Of a stretch of 64,000 nucleotides of DNA, positions 57,501 through 64,000 are shown piece by piece. The DNA comes from Laburnicola sp. R22_1 (lineage: Eukaryota > Ascomycota > Dothideomycetes > Pleosporales > Didymosphaeriaceae), in NCBI GenBank assembly GCA_014281115.1, contig JACONQ010000005.1, positions 2,170,001-2,234,000 on the forward strand. The letters run 5' to 3'. Position 1 is the stretch's first letter, and the number at the start of each line of letters is the position of its first letter. A program made the translations under genes and the position numbers. A model generated the notes under the pieces. That model was not told the origin of the DNA and searched no databases. It saw only the letters and a program-made list of their open reading frames with translations.

Positions 57501-59068
57501 CACCTACCCATTACCACCAGCAACACCTCTACCTGTCGCACTGCTTGCCTAATTAATAGTAAGCAGCGAACACGATCAACATAAACAAATCCCCATAGGA
57601 TCACCACAGCTAGATTAACGTGCTGTGCCATAGGCAACCGCCTTCCTAGCAGGAATAGAAGTAGGAAGCTAAGGCAAATACAAAGGAAAGCCACTTAACA
57701 AAGCGCAATTCAGACACATGCTCGCAGTAGGCAAGAAACCCTATTAGAGCTCTTTACTAGAACCCCTATCTTGCAGAACACAGATAGAAGATTACCCACT
57801 ATTTAAGATATAGAGGGATGCTAAGCAATTACATCTACAGAGCCACTAAGAAATAAAGTTATAGAGTGAGGTGCCTATTACCCCAGTGCGATCACGCGGC
57901 CACTAGATCCTTAACTATATGTGGGTGTATACCTATAAACTTAACAAACATTACTAATTTTAGAACTACAAAGCTAGGCTAGTAGTGCGCGGAGATTAAC
58001 AACGCCACCTTACTACTTAGAACACCTACGCAGCAACACTCGCAGAACAATTATTCCGCCTACTTATGTCTATGGCGGCTTGGTTTAACCTAGAGCTTAG
58101 CCAGTACGACGTCACCAACGCTTTCGTCCACGCGAAACTGGACAGAGAACTCTACATAAGAATGCCACAAGGTTATACCTAATTAGGCACCATCCTATAG
58201 TTGTATAAGGCACTGTATAGTCTACAAATCTCACTACTACTATAGCAGAGAGAATTTACCAGCGTGCTTAAGGATCTTAGTTTCACCGCAGTCCCACACG
58301 AACCCTACTATATAATTAAAGACGGCATCATTATCTTCTTCTATATAGACAACCTTATCGTCGCATACTCAAAGGATTAGAAACACGCTACTAACGCAGT
58401 AATAAGAAAGATAAGTACCAAATTCACCCTCATTGGCGGTAACAATCTATAGTGGTTTCTAGGAATTGAAATTATTAGAGACCGTGCTAACTAGCAACTC
58501 TGGCTATCACAGGCGTCCTATGTGGACAAGATTAGCCGCCTTATTGACTAACGCGACCTTAAGCACGATACACTGATAACAGCAGTCGAACTACTTCTCT
58601 AAGAAGGACTTGCCTTAAAGGCAGAGATTAATTAATACTAGTAAAAGATTAGATTAATCCTCTACGCTGTAGTAACCACGCGCCTGGATATTGCTTTTGT
58701 AAGCTCCTAATTATCGCGCTTTCTATTAAATCCCAGCGACGACCATTACAACGCCGCTGACCGCGTGCTGCTATACCTATCCTCTACCCAATTATTAGGG
58801 CTACGCTCTAGAGGAGCAGACACCTACAAAGTCGCGAGCGACGCGTCGTTTATAGACAATACCCTTAACAGGAAAAGCTTATAAGGATATATTATTAAGC
58901 TGTTTAGTAGACTTGTTGCCTAGAAGGCAGACAAGCAAGACATAGTCACCACCTTAACAACTAAAGCTAAGTTGCTGGCACTCTTATAGGTTGCAAAGGA
59001 GGCACTCTTTACTACTTAGTTGATCGCTAAGCTTAAGATTACGCTCTCACTATTAATAATTATAATTA

Positions 59069-60548
59069 CGGAGGTGCCTTTCAAAAGTTCTGTCTGACGC
59101 TAAAAGCGCCACCACAACGCCCAGCTCTTGGCACTAAAATACTTGAGATAGGAGCAATCTGATCTCTCTTCTGATCAACCATGGCCCCCAATACTGACGT
59201 GTATACGCGTACTCTTGTTGTTACTCTCAAATCACCATCTGTTAGCAAGTCAACCTCTCAAGTCTCAGAGCTCACTGGCATCAAACCACGCACAATTGAT
59301 CGTATCTACAGCCGAGCTATTGCTGCTGGCTTCGAGCCCAACGTTCTGCCTCTCAAGATCCTCCCACACCACGTTCAAGACGCTCCTCGCTCTGGGCGCC
59401 CATCCAAACAGACGCAGGAGGTTAAGGAGGAGGTATTACAACAAGTATGCCGCAACAGATATGGACGTGAAAAGACCTGCGCTGACGTAGCTGGTGGGCT
59501 TAGTCTGCGAGGGATAGATCTCTTAGCTACTACTGTCTAGCGAGTCTTGAGAGAGGCTGGATACCACAAGACAAAGCCAACGAGGAAGCCTGGGTTAACA
59601 CAGAAGATAAGGACTGAGAGATTAAAGTGAGCGCTTAAGCACGTTACTTAGACGCTTAAGGATTAGAAGAACGTTATATAGACAGATGAGACTTCTGTCG
59701 TTCTTGGTCATCGCCGTGGTGGATACAGAATATAGAGGAGACCTGAGGAGCGCGTAGTCAAGAGCTGTATACGTGAGAGATGGAAGGGATACTCTGAGTT
59801 CATGTTCTGGGGCTGCTTTACGTACGACAAGAAGGGTCCTTGCTATGTCTACAAGCCAGAGACTAAGGTAGAGAAGCAGATAGCTGCTCAAAGGATCAGT
59901 GAGCTGAACGCTGAGCTCGAGCCTTTAATGCGAGATAAGTGGGAGCTGAACACAGCCATGAGGAGGACAGGACTACGCAACAAGCCAGGCAAGAAACCTC
60001 AATAGAAATGGACAGCCAAGAATGGCAAGCTCGTACGCAGCTCTGGTGGAGGCATTAATTGGTGGCGATACCAGACGTGCGTTCTTATCCCTAAGCTTCT
60101 GCCCTTCGCGCAGGAGTGTATGAAGGATAGGCCACAGACTGTGGTGATAGAGGATAAGGCACCTGCGCATGCACACCACTATCAGGATACAGTGTACAGT
60201 CTGTACAAGGTCACAAAGTTGCTCTAGTGTGGCAACTCACTAGACTGCAACTACATTAAGCCATACTGGTTCTATATGAAGAGAGAGACTACAAAGAAGG
60301 GAGCTCCTCAATCAAGAGCAGAGGGTATTAAGGCGTGGGAGAGATGCTGGCGAGACCTCCCTCAATCAAAGATACAAGCTTGGATTGAGCGTATTGTTGA
60401 ACATATCCCTAAGATTATTAAGCTTAAAGGTGGCAATGAGTACCTTGAAGGGAGAGGAGAAAAGCGAGTTAGATAGATCAGCAATATGTGGCGTTTTGGT
60501 GGCGTTGTGGCTTTCCTTGGCAGACAGAACTTTTGAAAGGCACCTCCG
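59069..60548 (+). mobile_element. Tc1/mariner-like element, 1480 bp, nested in the Copia element
   Basis: Perfect 28-bp TIRs start CGGAGGTGCCTTTCAAAAG on both ends, flanked by TA (59067-59068 and 60549-60550). It interrupts the RNase H part of the Copia pol. It is much less AT-rich than its host, so it is the youngest layer here. Confidence 0.95.
59181..60476 (+). pseudogene. Tc1/mariner-type transposase with about seven stops
   Basis: One frame of about 431 codons starts MAPNTDVYTRTLVVTLKSP. It contains a helix-turn-helix part (SQVSELTGIKPRTIDRIYSR), the first catalytic Asp in TDETSVVLGHRRGGYR, the second in TVVIEDKAPAHAHHYQ and a third in SLDCNYIKPYW. The stops are TAG 59538, TGA 59628, TAG 59649, 59664, 59679 and 60003, and another TAG near 60222; none shifts frame. 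All can be explained by C-to-T or G-to-A changes, so RIP has inactivated it. Confidence 0.88.
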
Positions 60549-60917
60549 TAATTGCGACAATTAACAAATAATTTAACTTGTTACTAAAGAGATTGCCAAG
60601 TTGTAAACCAAGCTTAGGCATGTCGATATACACAATTACTGGCTTTAACAAGAAGTAGTACGTGGAGCTATTAAAGTCTAGTACTAATAATCAGAAGAGA
60701 TGGCAGCAGATGGCCTTACGAAGGCTCTACTAGCTAGGAAATGGACCAAGTTCTTAAATTAACTAGGACTTAAAGACGTTGCAGGAAGGATTACTAACTA
60801 AGAGGTCGACCTGCACGAACTAGAATAAAGGATGGAAGCATTTGGACTATAAGCCATAGTACAGTTGCGAAAGAGATATGTCCAGCTTAGCCTAAGATAA
60901 TCCAAGCTAAGGGGGTG

Positions 60918-61235
60918 TGTTAAATAGACAGTTACTGTGAATCACAGTAAATGTGTGTCTAATTATATGGTCTCCTCACAATGAAATTACTATAAATCAC
61001 ACTAAGGAGGCTGGCGCACAGTAATTACTAAAGTGGGGCCAATGGACCAATCAACAGCTCACAGGTCGACCTGGGAGCTATTTAGCGCGACGCTAAGCCC
61101 CTTTAGGAGTGACGACGTCTTGGCACTAGATAGACACCTCGCGCATAGCCGAGCTTCTCTAACATAATAATCTTAACCATTATAAAAATCCACCATAATC
61201 CATCTTATACATTAAAGATACCCTTATATCTAACA
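60918..61235 (+). repeat. 3' LTR of the Copia element (318 bp)
   Basis: Starts TGTTAAATAGACAG after the purine-rich CTAAGGGGGTG and ends ATCTAACA. It is followed by the GTTAT target duplication and the resumed pogo-like host sequence. Confidence 0.92.
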
Positions 61236-61627
61236 GTTATACCTACTTCTCCTTGCGCTTTTAGAGCTACTAGCGATTATATGCGTCCTTTACCTTACTT
61301 AGAGACTAGAATATAGCTTTACCTTAATACTTCTTAGGCTCCTATAGTAGAAGAGGCTTGCCTTGCTTTCTATATATTTTCTTATTAATTAGAGCCTCGC
61401 GTAGGCCCTTAACCTTATGCTTAGCAAGTGTTGCTCTTACTAAAAGTTAATAAATAGTCTAATTAAGCTTTAAGATCTTCTTCTAGTCTCTATTGTTTAC
61501 TACGCGATTAACTAGCTGCCTAACCTTCCTCTAGTTAGAGGCGCTAAGGGCTAAGGACTTACTATTACTTAAGAAAGTAGGTATAGCAAAGCGTTGTAGT
61601 ATAATCTTAGGGTTAAAGGGCAAGAGG

Positions 61628-61945
61628 TGTTAGATATTAGATTACTAGAAATCACTGTGATTTCACTGTAAAATCCAGTAGTCACGTGCGTCCGATCACA
61701 TGGTCTCCTTATGACGACAGTTGGTGTAACTTACAGTGATTTTACTGTGAGATTACTGTGAAATACATAAAGGAGACTAGCGTACTACTGTTATACTACT
61801 TCGCACTATTACTAGTGCGTCTTAGCGCTAGATAGATATTGCGTACGATAGCTAAGCTTCTCCAACAGAGATCACTCGACAATCAATTCATTATCAAATC
61901 CATCACTTTCATCTCATCTTATCAAAGATACTTACGTATCTGACA
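61628..61945 (+). mobile_element. Solo LTR (318 bp) with AGAGG target duplication
   Basis: Runs from TGTTAGATAT to GTATCTGACA and is flanked by AGAGG (61623-61627 and 61946-61950). It is inserted in the old pogo-like transposase. It contains five ACTGTGA/ACAGTGA-type motifs (61650-61760) and a GTCTCCTTATG / CATAAAGGAGAC inverted repeat (61703-61713 and 61766-61777). It is the less-mutated partner of the inverted solo LTR at 23643. Confidence 0.92.
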
Positions 61946-62384
61946 AGAGGCCTATAGCCTTAAAGACTCTAAGAATTGTTGTTTCCTTAAAGAAGGCCTG
62001 CTAGACTTAGTAGAAGAGGGGGAAGAAGTCTCTCTTACTTATTAAAACAAGGCCCTAGCTCCTCTCTATAAACGCTAAGATCTTATTTAAGTATATAGTT
62101 AAGAGAGGCTTAAATATATAGACGTTAAGAGGCTACAGCGTATAGGTTAAGTAAGGAGAATAGACTATAAGAAGGATTTTATTTTAATTATAGTAGTTAA
62201 TAAAATCTATTATAAGGTAAGATCTATAGCTATCTAGAATAAGTAATTAATAGCTTAAGTAAGCCTTTACCTTCGTGCCGCAATTAAACACCTATTTAAG
62301 CCACGCGAGGCTAATCTTATTATTTGTCTAGCCAGAGGGCAAGAAGAAGACTTGAACCTAATAAGTTTTTGTCAGATATGCAGC

Positions 62385-62555
62385 TGTTAGATAGAACAAG
62401 CGCGTTGAGGTTAGATCTGTATAATAAAGCAGGGACCACCTGGCTTGGCACACTAGCGAAGAAGTCAGAACTAGCCGAACACGGAGGACACAAACACAAT
62501 ACAATCATTATTATCTATTAAGGCGCATTATCGCATTCAACTATTAAATCTGACA
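62385..62555 (+). repeat. 5' LTR of the edge Copia-type element (171 bp)
   Basis: TGTTA...TGACA termini, GC-balanced interior, and the shared primer-binding site immediately downstream. It is about half the length of the other LTRs in the window although gag is clearly related. Confidence 0.75.
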
Positions 62556-64000
62556 ATTAAAAGTCTTACTGCCTTAATCGATACCAAAATGGCTGCACTA
62601 CCCCAGCGTGACCCGATAGTGACCCTTCAAGACTACACTAACTACAGGGCATGGATAATACAGCTCTAGTCTAGATGCGTCGCATATTGCATCTGGCCAA
62701 AAGTCGATCCTACGTTGAATATCCTAATAAAACCTAAACCTATAGCCCTAAGGGCGCCGCTAATTAATGGGTATACTCTAGCAGCGAATGTTAGCATCCT
62801 AACAAGGCAGTCTAAACTATTAGCAGCAGGACTCAAGGCGTTTAAAAAAGATCTTAAGTATTACAAGATTCTTGCCAAGCAGTATAAGAACAATTAACAT
62901 GATTTTGAAAAGGAGCAAATAAGCCTCTAGCAAATCATTGTTTATATTCAGGCTACTGTCAGCCCACATCTTTAGCGCACTTACTGCCTTCCAGATCAAC
63001 CACTAAGACAGTGGATTACGAACCTCAAAGCCACAGTTGGTGTTGACGAACAATTCGAGAGAGAACGAGCCCGCGACTGATACCTTACATCCCTTAGACT
63101 AATAAGAAACGCGTTGAATTGGGACACATAGCTTGCTAAATATAATTAAGCAGCTATAGAAGCGGAGATAAGCAATGTCTCTAAGATAACACAGATTAAT
63201 GTAATTATAAAGGACTTTCTAACTGCTATAAACAAAGTTGCGCCTAATTAGTCTACAACCTTTTAGAATAGCGGATAGTTCACACCTAGCATAAATTAGA
63301 AAGAAATAATAAAGCGCTTCCAAGAGCATATAATGTTGAATTATCCAACCCCTTAAACAGGGAAGCACAAGGCCGCATTTGTGGCAGATGACTTGTTATA
63401 CCTCGCTAAAAGTGGGAAAACTACCCAGGGTATTGATGCCGAAGCAGCACTATCTAGAAAACGGGGCAGACCCCAATATTAACGTGATGACTAAAAAGAT
63501 AATAAGAACTTATTCTTAGTCCAAAAACCTGTAAAAATAGGAGGCGCTAAATGTCCTGCGTGTGGATATCGCCATAGACTCTGGGATTGCTTCTATATTA
63601 ATGCAGACAAAGCTCCTAAGTGGTGGAAACTAAATAAGAAGATTGAAGAACTCGTCGCATTGAAGCGCGAGCACGATCCCGAATTTCAAGGACTGTTAAG
63701 AGGACAAAGCAGACTAAGATCAAAAACACCAAACATTAAACAATCGCACACGCCCACACCTGAGATCCTTGAGTCCCCTAAGGACTAACTAGAGGGATGG
63801 AGAATATTAAACGTTAACGCTGCGTTTATATTAGCGCTAATGGAAATAGAAGTGTCTGATTACCTACTAAAGCGCTTGTTTATTCTTAATTTAGGATTAA
63901 CTTGCTATATTACGAACAACCCTAACTGTATCTACAACTTTTGTCTACCTACGTCCGGAGATTATATATAGGCTGGCAATACAAAGATATAGATAAAAGG
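62385..64000 (+). mobile_element. Copia-type element with short LTR, cut by the window edge
   Basis: A 171-bp LTR (62385-62555) runs from TGTTAGATAG to AATCTGACA. It is followed by ATTAAAAGTCTTACTGCC, the RIP form of the same primer-binding site as in the first Copia element. The gag frame starts at 62589 (MAALPQRDPIVTLQDYTNY), with stops, and includes a zinc knuckle CPACGYRHRLWDC near 63553. The protease motif has decayed to LNLGLTCYITNN near 63887. The rest lies outside the window, so the 3' LTR and target duplication cannot be checked. Confidence 0.8.

Larger units (their letters stand above)
54589..60790 (+). pseudogene. Copia gag-pol polyprotein, stops throughout
   Basis: Gag starts at 54589 (MALLTLRDSIVILANYLNF). 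A Copia zinc knuckle CPACEQRHSLKDC lies at 55597-55635, inside a 107-codon open stretch. The protease reads ILNLGTTCHIFNN near 55937, where the catalytic D-S-G has become N-L-G by two RIP-type changes. ITWHKQLGHPGPQTL near 56381 is the pre-integrase motif. Integrase (VAIDFHN to ESSAPNTQAQNRGAERL) follows, then reverse transcriptase (YDVTNAFVHAKLDRELYIRM, FFYIDNLIVAYSKD near 58330) and RNase H. After the Tc1-like insertion, ADGLTKALLARKWTKFL near 60700 is the usual end of pol. Dozens of TAG/TAA stops sit at former CAG, CAA and TGG codons. Confidence 0.88.
54235..61235 (+). mobile_element. Full-length Copia LTR retrotransposon, RIP-degraded, with nested Tc1-like element
   Basis: LTRs at 54235-54556 and 60918-61235 flank an internal region. 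The 5-bp target duplication GTTAT is exact (54230-54234 and 61236-61240). The LTRs start TATTAGATAG / TGTTAAATAG and end CTAACA. A GGGGG run precedes the 3' LTR as part of the polypurine tract (60909-60917). The total is 7.0 kb, or about 5.5 kb without the Tc1-like insertion. It sits in the old pogo-like element. Confidence 0.93.
53940..62335 (-). mobile_element. Old pogo/Fot-like element split into three pieces
   Basis: On the minus strand, 62335-61951 holds the DDE_1 core remains (LILDSYRSYLTIDFINYYN, KILLIVYSPYLTYTL, ISKRDFFPLFY), 61627-61241 continues with LLPFNPKIILQRF and a basic stretch (RATLAKHKVKGLREALINK), and 54229-53940 is the Lys/Arg/Ala-rich C-terminal tail. The pieces join in order when the solo LTR at 61628 and the Copia element at 54235 are removed. 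It is therefore the oldest layer in this stretch. Ends were not found; the N-terminal side is cut by or lies beyond the Copia-type element at 62385. Confidence 0.65.

Noticed and set aside
1..64000. CRISPR arrays, rRNA operons, bacterial-type operons
   Set aside because: No regularly spaced short direct repeats, no rRNA motifs, and introns with fungal splice sites throughout.

Overview
The window looks like a chromosome segment of a filamentous ascomycete, most likely a Dothideomycete of the Pleosporales type. Short 40-60 bp GT-AG introns interrupt compact genes. GC-balanced gene blocks alternate with very AT-rich blocks that have almost no open reading frames. Transposons in those blocks carry in-frame TAA/TAG stops of the C-to-T or G-to-A kind left by repeat-induced point mutation (RIP). 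I saw no bacterial genes, CRISPR, rRNA or tRNA. The order-level placement is inference from gene style and element families; no database was searched.

Layout. 1-3840: a degenerate tandem-repeat tract. 4137-17021: an ordinary gene block holding a hypothetical protein (-), a secreted Pro/Leu-rich repeat protein with two reading-frame problems (-), a SUZ-domain protein (-), a small hypothetical protein (+), the histone-fold DNA polymerase epsilon subunit Dpb4 (-), an arrestin-like protein (+), a sulfatase (-) and a divergently transcribed MFS sugar transporter (+). 17251-19629: a broken NACHT/ankyrin NLR-type gene. 19640-24676: RIP-degraded repeats that surround a six-cysteine small secreted protein with no ATG, a 3 x 106 bp tandem repeat, and a pogo-like relic carrying a SINE-like insert and a solo LTR. 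24853-28525: a hAT transposon with intact 8-bp target duplications. 28966-30396: the splicing factor Prp46. 30397-32880: no gene found. 32880-64000: nested transposons.

The nested region can be partly resolved from target-site duplications (TSDs) and from empty sites. Two RIP-damaged Copia-type elements lie tail to tail (34878-41217 on + and 43660-51984 on -). Each serves as an empty-site reference for insertions in the other: three ~1.87-kb Fot1/pogo-like elements with different terminal inverted repeats (TIRs), and copies of a ~128-bp SINE-like element with 10-12 bp TSDs and A-rich tails. Further right, an older pogo-like element (53940-62335) was split by a full Copia element (54235-61235, TSD GTTAT) that itself took a Tc1-like element (59069-60548), and by a solo LTR (TSD AGAGG). 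A second Copia-type element with a 171-bp LTR runs off the right edge.

The most notable items are the SINE-like family confirmed by TSDs and empty sites, a primer-binding site that fits the 5' half of tRNA-Lys(CUU), the candidate effector between RIP blocks, a foldback unit with 286-bp arms, and paired 17-bp-spaced motifs in the TIRs of two pogo-like elements.
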